14,318 nt of DNA from Micrococcales bacterium (GCA_003157445.1 PMJN01000265.1:3670-17987), one strand, 5' to 3'. Numbered from the stretch's first letter, positions 5,924 through 12,965 are shown. Numbers and translations: made by a program. The notes: generated by a model from the letters alone, not told the origin.

Positions 5924-8533
5924 TCAGCGGTAGTAGCCCATGATGTCGGCGATCACGTCGGTGCTGCCGGCAGCGTTGTAGAAGGTGAGGCTGTTACCGG
6001 GCCCGAGCGGGACCAGGACCATGTTGGGGATGCTCTGGGCGACCACGTAGTTCAGATTGGACGCCACTGGTAGCGGCTGGGAGCCTGGGTAGACGGTCAG
6101 GAAGCTCGGTGCGCTCGGGTTGGTCACGGTGACGTTGAGCGCGACGGCGGTGGTCCCGGCCGGCAGGCCCGGGACGCTCAGGGTCACGGTGGCGCCTGCG
6201 CCGAGCTTGGCGTTGGGTGCGCCCACGCCTATGCGTGTGTCCAAAGCGCGGCTGGCAGTAACGCCGAGGAACGCGCCGCCGGTGCCAGGTTGGAAGTAGC
6301 CCAACACGTCGGCAATCACGTCAACGGTGCCGGCGGCGTTGTAGAAGGTGACGCGGTTACCGGGGCCGAGCGGGACCAGGACCATGTTCGGGATGGTCTT
6401 GCCGGCCACCCAGTTCAGGTTGGAGGTGCCAGGTCGTGGCTGGCCGCCGGCGTAGTTGGTCAGGAAGCTCGGTGCACTCGGGTTGGTCACGGTGACGTTC
6501 AGCGCGACGGCGGTGGTCCCGGCCGGCAGGCCCGGGACGCTCAGGGTCACGGTGGCGCCTGCGCCGAGCTTGGCCTTGGGTGCGCCCAGGCCTGTGCGGG
6601 TGTCCAAAGCCCGTACTGGAGCCTGACCCGTGAACCCGGCCCCGGTTCCGGGTGCGTAGTAGCCCAGGACGTCGGCGATCACGTCGGTGGTGCCGGCGGC
6701 GTTGTAGATGGTGATCGTGTTACCGGCCCCGAGCCCAACCTCGGCCATGTTGGGGATTGTCTGGCCTGCCACCCAGTTCAGGTTCGATGCGTTTGGTCGC
6801 GGCTGGCCACCGGGGTAGATGGTCAGGAAGCTCGGTGCGCTCGGGTTGGTCACGGTGACGTTGAGCGCGACGGCGGTGGTCCCGGCCGGCAGGCCGGGGA
6901 CGCTCAGGGTCACGGTGGCGCCTGCGCCGAGCTTGGCCTTGGGTGCGCCAAGGCCTGTGCGGGTATCCAGTACGCGGACCGGGGTAATGGCGGTGAACTT
7001 CCCCAAGGCCTGGATAACCCAGGCGAAGGCGGTGGCGCCGCTGGCGGAGGTGGCGTCGGTGGCGGCGACGGTGACGGTGTAGCTCCCCGCGGTGGTCGGC
7101 GTGCCGGAGATCAGCCCGGTAGCCGGGTTGATAGCCAGGCCCGGTGGCAGGCCGTAGGCGGCGTAGGTCAGCTGGGCGCCGGACCCTGTGTCAGTGGCGT
7201 GAATCTGCAGGCTTAACGGGCTTCCCAGCGCGCTAGTCCGGGCGCCAGGGTTGGTCACGGCGATGATGTGCGGGACAGCGAACGCCGTCGCGCCGTTCGG
7301 GGTCCCGAGCCCGGTGGGGCCGTCCCAGCCGGTTCCGGCGGTGCACAGCACGGCCGGCGAGCAGGTGCCGTTGTTGCCCGATGTGACATCGAACAGTTTA
7401 GAGGGGTGCGCGTAGGGGTAGGCGTTCGGGCTGTCCGAGGCGCCGGGAGTACCGGCGAGCGCGTAGAGCGAGGCGATGAGCGGGGAGCCGATGCTCGTGC
7501 CGCCGAGCACCTGCCAGGGCATGGTCGGGTCGGTGTCGTAGGTGTCGTAGACCGCTACGCCGGTGTTCGGGTCGGCGTCCGCGGAGACGTCGTTTTCGGC
7601 GCGTTTGCTACACCCGGTGGTGATGCTCGTCTGGAAGGAGGGCTTGGCGACGCTGAAGGAACATCCGGAACCGGTGCCATCGCCAAAGTTCGTGTCCTGC
7701 CACACCGCCTCGCTCCAACCGCGGGCGTTGCCTGCGGTGGTCAGCGATGTGCCGCCAACCGCGGTGACGTATGCGCCGGTGGCCGGGTACTGCGCGCCGT
7801 AGCCGCCGTCGCCGGCGGCGGCCGTGATGGCCACACCCGCGTGGTGGTAGTAGGCGGAGTCGTAGCTGGGCTCTTTGCCGTTCTCAGGGCCGCCGTAGCT
7901 GTTGGAGACGAACTTGGCTCCGAGCGTGACAGCCCGGTTGACCGCCGTACCCAGGTTCGTGGTCGAGGAGTCGTTGGCTTCGACTAGCAGAATGTGGCAG
8001 TTCGGGCAGGTTGCCGAGACCATGTCCGTGTCCAGGGCGATCTCGGCGGCCCAGCCGGAGTTGGGCGCCGGCAGGTTGGTTGTCGAGCCGGACTGGCTGA
8101 CCTTTTTGAAGCAGCCGCCTGCGGTGGTGCACTGCGGCAGGCCGTACTGGGTGCGGTAGGCGGCCAGGTCCGACTCCGCATTCGGGTCGTCGTAGGCGTC
8201 GATGACGGCCACCGTCTGTCCGCTGCCTTTGCTCTGATCCAGGTTGTAGGCCGCGGCCAGGGTCGAGGGGCCGTACCCGTCCGGAGTCGCGCCCGGCGAA
8301 ATGGCTTTGGCCGTCACGCCGGGGGGCTGGACCGTGTCGGTCTGCCGGATCGCGAAACATGCCGCCTGCCCGGGTTTGGTGGCCGGGCCGCACAGCCGGA
8401 CCGTCTTGTGGTGCCGGACCGATGCCGCACCCGAGACCACCGCCGCAGCCGGGCTCGCCGGACGCACCACGGATATCAACACCCACGCCAGGCTCATCAC
8501 TGCGACCGCCACCATGACCACGACGCGCTTCAT
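5924..8533 (-). CDS. Secreted S53 (sedolisin) peptidase with Ig-like domain and three C-terminal repeats
   Basis: Predicted exported serine-carboxyl endopeptidase of 869 residues. I choose ATG 8533: a strong GGGGGAG lies six bases upstream, and the TTG at 8548 would sit inside that ribosome site. Residues 1-31 form a signal peptide (MKR, long hydrophobic run, ASPAAA). The S53 domain spans about 40-415. Its Glu/Asp pair is in GWAAEIALDTDM (E164, D168), the oxyanion Asp in AAGDGG (D242) and the nucleophile in GGTSIGSP (S347). Calcium-site segments are FDVTSGNNG (about 381-389) and GWDGPTGLGTP (about 403-413). An Ig-like (He_PIG-type) domain covers about 420-507 (LPPGLAINPATGLISGTPT). Three repeats of 121 residues follow, each starting near V/ALDTR (521, 642, 763) and ending DVIADVxGYY. 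No sortase signal or membrane anchor is seen. It converges on menD and splits the men genes. Confidence 0.93.
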   Translation of the reverse strand: MKRVVVMVAVAVMSLAWVLISVVRPASPAAAVVSGAASVRHHKTVRLCGPATKPGQAACFAIRQTDTVQPPGVTAKAISPGATPDGYGPSTLAAAYNLDQSKGSGQTVAVIDAYDDPNAESDLAAYRTQYGLPQCTTAGGCFKKVSQSGSTTNLPAPNSGWAAEIALDTDMVSATCPNCHILLVEANDSSTTNLGTAVNRAVTLGAKFVSNSYGGPENGKEPSYDSAYYHHAGVAITAAAGDGGYGAQYPATGAYVTAVGGTSLTTAGNARGWSEAVWQDTNFGDGTGSGCSFSVAKPSFQTSITTGCSKRAENDVSADADPNTGVAVYDTYDTDPTMPWQVLGGTSIGSPLIASLYALAGTPGASDSPNAYPYAHPSKLFDVTSGNNGTCSPAVLCTAGTGWDGPTGLGTPNGATAFAVPHIIAVTNPGARTSALGSPLSLQIHATDTGSGAQLTYAAYGLPPGLAINPATGLISGTPTTAGSYTVTVAATDATSASGATAFAWVIQALGKFTAITPVRVLDTRTGLGAPKAKLGAGATVTLSVPGLPAGTTAVALNVTVTNPSAPSFLTIYPGGQPRPNASNLNWVAGQTIPNMAEVGLGAGNTITIYNAAGTTDVIADVLGYYAPGTGAGFTGQAPVRALDTRTGLGAPKAKLGAGATVTLSVPGLPAGTTAVALNVTVTNPSAPSFLTNYAGGQPRPGTSNLNWVAGKTIPNMVLVPLGPGNRVTFYNAAGTVDVIADVLGYFQPGTGGAFLGVTASRALDTRIGVGAPNAKLGAGATVTLSVPGLPAGTTAVALNVTVTNPSAPSFLTVYPGSQPLPVASNLNYVVAQSIPNMVLVPLGPGNSLTFYNAAGSTDVIADIMGYYR
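5927..6997 (-). repeat. Three tandem 363-bp coding repeats in the S53 peptidase gene
   Basis: The block beginning GAAGCTCGGTGC occurs on the plus strand at 6101, 6464 and 6827, a constant period of 363 bases (121 codons). For about 110 bases after each of these points the three copies differ at only about one to three positions, synonymous changes included; the rest of each unit is more divergent. The encoded unit is an all-beta-looking Gly/Ala/Thr-rich sequence with conserved LDTR, SVPGLPAGTTAVALNVTVTN (cited in part), PSAPSFLT, SNLN, IPNM, FYNAAG and DVIADVLGYY. Similar repeats occur in many exported actinobacterial proteins; their function is not established, and wall or substrate attachment is an inference. 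Confidence 0.9.
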
Positions 8534-8539
8534 CAAAGT

Positions 8540-8546
8540 CTCCCCC
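8540..8546 (-). promoter_or_regulatory. Ribosome binding site fixing the S53 peptidase start
   Basis: On the minus strand GGGGGAG lies six bases before ATG 8533. The in-frame TTG at 8548 overlaps this site and has no upstream purine-rich sequence, so the ATG is the better start. Confidence 0.7.
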
Positions 8547-8660
8547 AATTACCCATTCCAACCCCTGGGCAGCCTGACTTGCTCGATCGTGGCAGCGACG
8601 ATTGGCCGTGTCAACCTTCTGTGGGCACCTGGACAGGTTGCTGTGGGATCTGCCAACATG

Positions 8661-8679
8661 CTGGCGCAATATGCGCCAG
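8661..8679. promoter_or_regulatory. Perfect 8+8 palindrome upstream of the S53 peptidase gene
   Basis: CTGGCGCA-ATA-TGCGCCAG is a perfect inverted repeat with a three-base centre, about 128 bases upstream of the peptidase ATG. Its length and symmetry fit an operator for a dimeric regulator. As an RNA hairpin its loop would be only three bases and no T-run follows, so a terminator is less likely. I do not recognise the regulator family. Confidence 0.4.
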
Positions 8680-9036
8680 GCGCTGAGGGCGCTGCATGGG
8701 AAGGCGAACCATGCCCCCAAGCCCGCCGAGGCTAAGTTCTTGGGGTGTTAGGAAGTGCTCCCAGCAGTCCTGTGCCGGTGCGGAGTCGGTGGTGTGCCTT
8801 GCAGGTCGCTCAAAGTCACCTTCACGCCCTTGGCGAGAGATTCTCTGGTGGATACAGGTTCTCTTGTGAGCCGGTCTTGGCGTGCGAGGCGGGTTCTCAT
8901 CGGATGTGGCACAGGAAGCACTACGCCCAGTGGCCAGTGCGACAAACACTCGCCGTCAAATACTGCGTCAACGTGTTTCTTATCCTTGGCTGTGGGACTC
9001 GCCTCAGCCATCACGAGGCGCCACGGCCTCCTTTGA

Positions 9037-9351
9037 GCGCAGGCTTGGCGGGCGCAGCCCCCGCCCGTTCATCAGCGACGCCGCCTGTCCCAGTGGTCGC
9101 GCGGCCGCCAGGAGCGGTACCTGCGGGAGAACTCCTTAGGTAACGTCTCACACATCCATGAGGCGTACTCGAGTAAGACCTGACCGGCGTGCTTGTCAGA
9201 CAACCGGCCTTCGGGCCGGAACTACCAGTGTCGGGCGCGGGGGTTTGCCGGCCATCGTGACGTTGTGGGTGCCGTCAACATTCTGATGCGTGCCATCCAC
9301 GGCGAGTACTGCCGAGTCGACCCCGGCGCAAAGATCCGGGTCGCCTTCTAG
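9037..9351 (+). pseudogene. tnpB: Decayed tnpB (RNA-guided nuclease of an IS200/IS605-type element), C-terminal end only
   Basis: One plus-strand frame, interrupted only by TGA at 9181, reads like the last third of TnpB. In order it gives QRRRLSQWSRGR, then HEAYSSKT-stop-PAC, then SGRNYQCRARGF, then GHRDVVGAVNILMRAIHG, ending at TAG 9349-9351. This is the conserved TnpB zinc ribbon followed by the third RuvC strand: 'YxSxxC..C - 15-25 residues - C..C - GHRDVVGAxNI'. The first zinc Cys is the stop (Cys codon to TGA at 9181-9183). C9190-9192 and C9229-9231 remain, and the fourth Cys is Arg (CGG 9238-9240). The catalytic Asp of HRD is kept (9259-9261). No N-terminal or RuvC-I/II part is readable in frame upstream, so the nuclease is dead. 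Similarity is strongest from 9067 onward. Confidence 0.72.
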
Positions 9352-9379
9352 GCGCAACCCCCATCAGGGTTGCGCCTAG
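9348..9379 (+). terminator. Perfect 13-bp hairpin at the tnpB relic stop
   Basis: CTAGGCGCAACCC (9348-9360) and GGGTTGCGCCTAG (9367-9379) are exact reverse complements around the loop CCATCA. The left arm contains the TAG of the tnpB frame. There is no T-run after it, so it is either a weak intrinsic terminator or a scaffold stem of the element's guide RNA. Its perfect pairing contrasts with the decayed reading frame beside it. Confidence 0.55.
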
Positions 9380-9521
9380 TAAAGCCGCCAACACCGGCCA
9401 CGCCAGCACCGCTGGTCGGTGTTGGCGTGATGCTGGGGTCCGAGCCCGTTCAACCGCAGGCACTCCCCACATGGACGCCAGAACGTAAGGTCCCAGCGGC
9501 ATGACACGAGCTGAGGCCCTA

Positions 9522-9553
9522 GAAGCCCCGTCCGTTAAGGGCGGAGAGGTTCA
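9522..9553 (+). mobile_element. Right-end motif of the TnpB element, abutting the Eis-like gene
   Basis: The motif reads GAAGCCC, a CCGTCC/GGGCGG stem with one T.G pair around a short loop, then AGAGGTTCAC. It has the same skeleton as the motif at 1967-2002 (GAAxCC - hairpin - GAGG-T-TCA) and is the expected 3' boundary of the element whose tnpB relic lies upstream on the same strand. It ends two bases before the stop codon (TAG on the minus strand, 9556-9558) of the Eis-like gene. Confidence 0.65.
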
Positions 9554-9555
9554 CG

Positions 9556-10815
9556 CTAGAACTCGATGGCTCCGACGGGCTCGGGGTCGCAGCTCATGGC
9601 TCGTGAGAGCAGTAGCGCCGAGCCGGTCGTCAGGTCGGTGACCAGACCTTGATGTGCTTGCGCGGCGATGCTTCGAGACCCCAGGTAGGCAGCGCCCAGG
9701 GCTTGGACGGGCAGCCGCAGGTCGGCCTCGCGTGAGGTGGGCAGACAGCTGCCCACTCCACTGCGGTCAACCGTCAGCCTCCACGCGCGCTGGTTCCACG
9801 GGCACACAGGGTCCACCACATCAAGAACGAGGTCGCAGGGGCTGGAGTAACCACGCGCGGTCAGGGCTGCATCGACGTCGATCAGGCGAAGCCATAAAGA
9901 GTCGAACGCCTTCACGCCAGCCGCCCGAGGACCGCCGGTCCACCACACCAAGGGGTCGTCGGGCCCGCGTCCGCCGATCATGACCGAGGCGGTGAGGTCG
10001 AAGTCCACGAGTCGGCGGGCCAGGGCCAGCAGGGTCGCAGGATCGGCGGTCGCCAGCTCTCGGACTGTGACTGTTCCCTTGGCCTGCCAGTTCGTCCACT
10101 TTGCTTGGCGACTGAACAGTGCGTATCCGACCGGTTGGCCGTCGAGGTGGGCCATGAGCACCTGACATGGCTCTTGTCCCTGACGGGTCAGCGGCAGGTC
10201 GACGAGAAACGGTCGGGCCATTCGCTGCGGCCGGCTCACCGCGCCCAAGGTCTGCCCAGCGCAGCCAAGATGGAGGTCATGCACGACCTGGGCTGCGTCG
10301 TCCGAGTCTGCCGCGACGAAACGGGTCGTGACCCGTGCGGCCGCATCCTCCAGGGACGGCGCGGTGAACACGGCCCCACGCTCGAGCTCGAGCTCTAGCT
10401 CGACCGAGCTGATCGCGTAGCCGAAGCGGCCATAGATCTGGACCTCGGCCGCGTGCAACCCGCTGAGGGCGACACCTTGCTCGTGCATGCGGGCGAAATG
10501 ATGGGTCATCATGTCGCGCAGGACGCCACGGCGGCGATGGTCGGGGTGCACCGACACCCATGACAAACCTGCCATCGGCACGCTCGTCAGCGTTCCCAGT
10601 GCCCCGGGAGCCGTTACGGCCATGTCGTAGGACGTGTAGATGCCGGCCAGCTCATTCGAGCCGTCGCGGCTGGCGCCGAACGTGCGTGCCCAGTCGAAGT
10701 GGCCGGTGACAACATCGACCGGATACGCGCTGGGGTCGAAGAAGAAAGCGGCCAGGTCGACGGCAAACAGTCGCTGCCGGTCGGCTGCGGTCAGGGGCAC
10801 GATCGAGGTGGTCAT
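9556..10815 (-). CDS. Eis-family GNAT N-acetyltransferase
   Basis: Product of 419 residues, the length of the Eis family (two fused GNAT regions plus a sterol-carrier-like C-terminal domain). The N-terminal GNAT domain shows MAGLSWVSVHPDHRRRGVLR (81-100), with the acetyl-CoA loop HRRRGV, and IYGRFGY (127-133), whose Tyr128 corresponds to the general acid of Eis. The linker motif DSLWLRLIDVDAAL (305-318) is diagnostic for the family. The chain ends in F419, as expected where the C-terminal carboxylate takes part in catalysis. Family members acetylate amines such as aminoglycosides, polyamines or lysines; the substrate here is unknown. Its ATG overlaps the menF stop by four bases (ATGA), so it is translated with isochorismate synthase. 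The stretch 138-145 alternates Val/Leu with Glu from a GAGCTC-rich microrepeat. The 3' end borders an IS right end. Confidence 0.9.
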   Translation of the reverse strand: MTTSIVPLTAADRQRLFAVDLAAFFFDPSAYPVDVVTGHFDWARTFGASRDGSNELAGIYTSYDMAVTAPGALGTLTSVPMAGLSWVSVHPDHRRRGVLRDMMTHHFARMHEQGVALSGLHAAEVQIYGRFGYAISSVELELELERGAVFTAPSLEDAAARVTTRFVAADSDDAAQVVHDLHLGCAGQTLGAVSRPQRMARPFLVDLPLTRQGQEPCQVLMAHLDGQPVGYALFSRQAKWTNWQAKGTVTVRELATADPATLLALARRLVDFDLTASVMIGGRGPDDPLVWWTGGPRAAGVKAFDSLWLRLIDVDAALTARGYSSPCDLVLDVVDPVCPWNQRAWRLTVDRSGVGSCLPTSREADLRLPVQALGAAYLGSRSIAAQAHQGLVTDLTTGSALLLSRAMSCDPEPVGAIEF

Positions 10816-12116
10816 CCCGCGAGCGCGTCTCTCATAGGTACGAACTTGGCATCTGATTCGGCAAGTTCTGAGGCGGGCTCAGATCCGCTGACGATGCCGC
10901 ACCCTGCGAACAGCCGTATCTTGGTCGGGTTCGTCTCGTCATAGGCCCCGCAGCGCAACGCAATTCCCCACTCACCGTCACCGGCTGCGTCGATCCAGCC
11001 GACCGGGCCCCCATAGCGCCCACGGTCCATCTGCTCGAGCTCGCGGATAGCGCCCGCGGCAGCGGGCGTCGGTGTCCCGCACACCGCTGCCGACGGGTGC
11101 AGTGAGGCCGCTAGGCCCAAAGAGGTTGCACCGTCGGTCAGGACGCCGGCAACATCGGTGGCCAGATGCATGACGTTGGACAGGTGCAGCACAAATGGTG
11201 ACTCGGGAACATTGATCGACGAACAGTGCGGCGCCAGCGCTTCGGCCACGGAGCGAACCGCGTACTCATGTTCCTCCAGGTCCTTGGACGAACGGGCCAG
11301 GGATGCGGCCAGGGCGAGGTCGTGCTCGTCGTCACCGGTGCGGCGGATGGTCCCGGCCAGAACACGTGATGTGACCAGGCCCTTTTCCAGCCTTACCAGC
11401 AGCTCGGGGGTGGCACCCAGCAGTCCGTCGACCGCGAATACCCAGGTGGCGTCGTAGCGCTCGGCCAGCTGTTGAAGGAGCCATCGTGGGTCGATCGCGC
11501 AGCCGGCGTTCACAGCGAGATCGCGCGCCAGTACCACCTTGTCCATCTCGCCGGCGTTGATCCGTTCCACCGCGCTGGCAACCACGGTGGACCACTGTGC
11601 GCCCGAGAGGGCGCCATCGGCGAAGGTCACGTCCACAGGCGCGACAGGGGGGGAGGCGGCGGAGGGGGCAAAGCTGCCCGGCAGGTGCGAGTCGACGCCG
11701 ATGGTTGTCATCCACCATTGCGAACCTCGTCGTCCCACCAGGACCTCGGGCACCACGAGCATTGCACCCGCGGGAGAGTCCGGTGAGAACGAGAAGGAGC
11801 CAAAGGCGACCGGTCCGGTGCCCGGCAGGTGGATGTCGTCCCGAATGACGGCGCGGTCCACCACAGACTGCCACCACTGTTGCGCCTGGACGAAGCGCTG
11901 CGGGCCCCTGGTGCGCAACCCTAGAGCCCGACCCCAGCCGACCAGTCCTTCGCCGTGGCGCACCCACGACAAAACCCTCTCAGCGCCAGTGGTCTGGGGA
12001 AGCAGAGACAGCAAGGCTCCCGGGTCGTCGATCGCGACGGTGCGGCCCACCAGGGTAGGGACGTGCGCAGCTGGCGACTCAGCTTGAGTCGGCTCGGATT
12101 GCGGCAAGGAGGTCAC
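10812..12116 (-). CDS. menF: Isochorismate synthase
   Basis: Converts chorismate to isochorismate, the entry step to menaquinone (in some bacteria also to salicylate or siderophores). The chorismate-binding domain fills the C-terminal half: MDKVVLARDL (191-200, K193 the likely water-activating Lys), GATPELL (234-240), VLAGTIRRTG (252-261), LHPSAAVCGTPT (339-350), ELEQMDRGRYGGPVGW (359-374) and GCGIVSGSEPASEL (405-418, metal-site Glu). The start is uncertain. I use GTG 12116 (MTSLPQSEPT, 434 residues); the frame is open much further upstream, but that part lies opposite menG and is not homologous. No clear Shine-Dalgarno sequence is seen. The gene diverges from menG, 87 bases away, and is followed by the overlapping Eis-like gene. 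With menD, menG and the menJ-like gene close by, a menaquinone role is most likely. Confidence 0.93.
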   Translation of the reverse strand: MTSLPQSEPTQAESPAAHVPTLVGRTVAIDDPGALLSLLPQTTGAERVLSWVRHGEGLVGWGRALGLRTRGPQRFVQAQQWWQSVVDRAVIRDDIHLPGTGPVAFGSFSFSPDSPAGAMLVVPEVLVGRRGSQWWMTTIGVDSHLPGSFAPSAASPPVAPVDVTFADGALSGAQWSTVVASAVERINAGEMDKVVLARDLAVNAGCAIDPRWLLQQLAERYDATWVFAVDGLLGATPELLVRLEKGLVTSRVLAGTIRRTGDDEHDLALAASLARSSKDLEEHEYAVRSVAEALAPHCSSINVPESPFVLHLSNVMHLATDVAGVLTDGATSLGLAASLHPSAAVCGTPTPAAAGAIRELEQMDRGRYGGPVGWIDAAGDGEWGIALRCGAYDETNPTKIRLFAGCGIVSGSEPASELAESDAKFVPMRDALAG

Positions 12117-12203
12117 GACCGTTAAGCCTACGACCGCCCCGGTCACAAAGGTGCAGGCACTGCTGCTGCAGTGACGCATTCGATGATCAGCGAAGATGGC
12201 ACC
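12117..12203. promoter_or_regulatory. Divergent menF/menG control region with an inverted repeat
   Basis: The 87 bases between the two divergent starts must carry both promoters. CACTGC (12158-12163) and GCAGTG (12168-12173) form a 6+6 inverted repeat with spacer TGCT, about 30 bases before the menG ATG. It could bind a shared regulator or simply reflect GC-rich chance symmetry. No convincing -35/-10 pair can be assigned to either side. Confidence 0.3.
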
Positions 12204-12941
12204 ATGACTCGTGCCAACCTCGACAAGCAGCCCAGCGACGTCGCGGCGATGTTCGACGACGTCGCCGCCAAGTACGACCTGACCAACGACGTGCTGTCCA
12301 TGGGCCAGGACCGCCGCTGGCGCAGGCTTGTGCGTGAGACGGTGAGAGCCAAACGCGGTGGCGTCATCCTCGATATCGCGGCAGGCACCGGCACCAGCAG
12401 CGAGCCGTTCGCAGACGCAGGGGTCCACGTCGTGCCAGCCGATTTTTCCTTGGGAATGCTGCGGGTCGGGATTCGGCGGCGGCCGGACCTCTCCTTCACC
12501 GCAGCCGATGCGCTGAGACTGCCATTCGCTGACGACTCCTTCGACGCCGTCACCATGTCCTTCGGGCTGCGGAATGTGGTGGGGACCAGCGAGGCGCTCA
12601 AGGAGTTCTTGCGGGTGACCAAACCCGGCGGCTCGCTGGTCATCTGCGAGTTCAGCCACCCCAGCAACACGGCGTTCCGCACCCTCTACTCCAAATACCT
12701 GATGCGCTGGCTGCCGTCGGTTGCGCGTAAGGTCAGTTCCAACCCCGACTCCTACGTTTATCTGGCCGAGTCGATCCAGGCATGGCCGGATCAGGCAGCT
12801 ATGGCGACTCTGATCGCCGGCGCGGGATGGCAGGACGTGGCGTGGCGCAACCTCACCGGGGGTGTGGTCGCTCTGCACCGTGCCACCAAGGCCGGTACCG
12901 ATGGCGGGCAAGGCCCTGATCTCCTGCCGACGGGGTCCTGA
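12204..12941 (+). CDS. menG: Demethylmenaquinone methyltransferase
   Basis: SAM-dependent C-methylation of demethylmenaquinone, the last ring step. The 245 residues from ATG 12204 begin [18 protein letters not shown], which aligns with the usual actinobacterial N-terminus (LDK.P.DVA.MFD.VA.KYDLTN). Upstream in-frame GTG 12171 and ATG 12183 would only add residues not expected in the family. Motifs: [19 protein letters not shown] (29-47), SAM motif [12 protein letters not shown] (about 59-69), [20 protein letters not shown] (about 97-116) with the UbiE/MenG signature FGLRNV, and FSHPSN in the C-terminal half. It is transcribed divergently from menF. The menJ-like reductase, which acts on the same quinone, follows after 129 bases on the same strand. 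Confidence 0.95.
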   Translation: MTRANLDKQPSDVAAMFDDVAAKYDLTNDVLSMGQDRRWRRLVRETVRAKRGGVILDIAAGTGTSSEPFADAGVHVVPADFSLGMLRVGIRRRPDLSFTAADALRLPFADDSFDAVTMSFGLRNVVGTSEALKEFLRVTKPGGSLVICEFSHPSNTAFRTLYSKYLMRWLPSVARKVSSNPDSYVYLAESIQAWPDQAAMATLIAGAGWQDVAWRNLTGGVVALHRATKAGTDGGQGPDLLPTGS

Positions 12942-12951
12942 TACAACTTGG

Positions 12952-12965
12952 TTAGGTGAACCTAA
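12952..12965. promoter_or_regulatory. Candidate DtxR/IdeR-type iron box upstream of the menJ-like gene
   Basis: TTAGGT-GA-ACCTAA is a perfect 6+6 palindrome in the menG-menJ gap. Its first 14 positions match the start of the DtxR/IdeR consensus (TTAGGTTAGCCTAACCTAA) except at two central bases, but the last five consensus positions are not matched. A further TTAGG half-site lies at 12975-12979 and a TAGAGT (possible -10) at 12991-12996, so a bound repressor would cover the -35 region. Iron control is inferred from the motif only; a MntR-like or unrelated regulator could use the same palindrome. Confidence 0.4.

Larger units (their letters stand above)
8534..9036. other. Gene-free stretch upstream of the S53 peptidase
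   Basis: Apart from the peptidase ribosome site and the palindrome described separately, I find no gene I would defend in these 500 bases. Frames on both strands are short, lack ribosome sites and carry no recognisable motif. The part nearest the tnpB relic may be decayed element DNA: around 8960-9010 one plus frame gives VNVFLILGCGTRLSHHEAP, faintly like the first RuvC strand of TnpB, but it is not in the frame of the relic. The peptidase promoter must lie in the first 100-200 bases upstream of its ATG, though no clear -35/-10 pair stands out. Confidence 0.5.
9348..9553 (+). ncRNA. Possible omega-RNA scaffold region between tnpB relic and element end
   Basis: In TnpB elements the guide (omega) RNA overlaps the 3' end of tnpB, runs to the right end and continues into flanking DNA, which supplies the guide. 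Here the 200 bases after the tnpB stop hold three ordered hairpins. The first is the 13-bp stem at 9348-9379. The second is a 10-bp stem, GCCAACACCG (9387-9396) with CGGTGTTGGC (9417-9426), enclosing CCAGC/GCTGG (9403-9407/9411-9415). The third is the terminal CCGTCC/GGGCGG stem near 9529-9543. The layout fits the known architecture; expression and function are unproven, and the protein partner is a pseudogene here. Confidence 0.35.

Noticed and set aside
6290..7216. Long plus-strand frame opposite the peptidase repeats
   Set aside because: It is a Gly/Val/Arg-rich shadow of the repeat-coding strand with no independent start signal.
8748..9014. 88-codon minus-strand frame upstream of the peptidase
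   Set aside because: There is no ribosome site and no recognisable domain, and codon use is unconvincing.
8958..9015. Frame with VNVFLILGCGTRLSHHEAP as a possible RuvC-I strand of TnpB
   Set aside because: It is in a different frame from the tnpB relic, and the catalytic Asp and the DRG motif are missing, so the resemblance is too weak to annotate.
10381..10402. GAGCTC/CTCGAG microrepeat inside the Eis-like gene
   Set aside because: It is explained by an in-frame run of Glu and Leu codons in the protein; no sign of a separate regulatory site.
12117..12911. Upstream extension of menF by 265 codons
   Set aside because: The extension lies opposite menG on the other strand and is not homologous to isochorismate synthase; it is an antisense open frame common in high-GC DNA.
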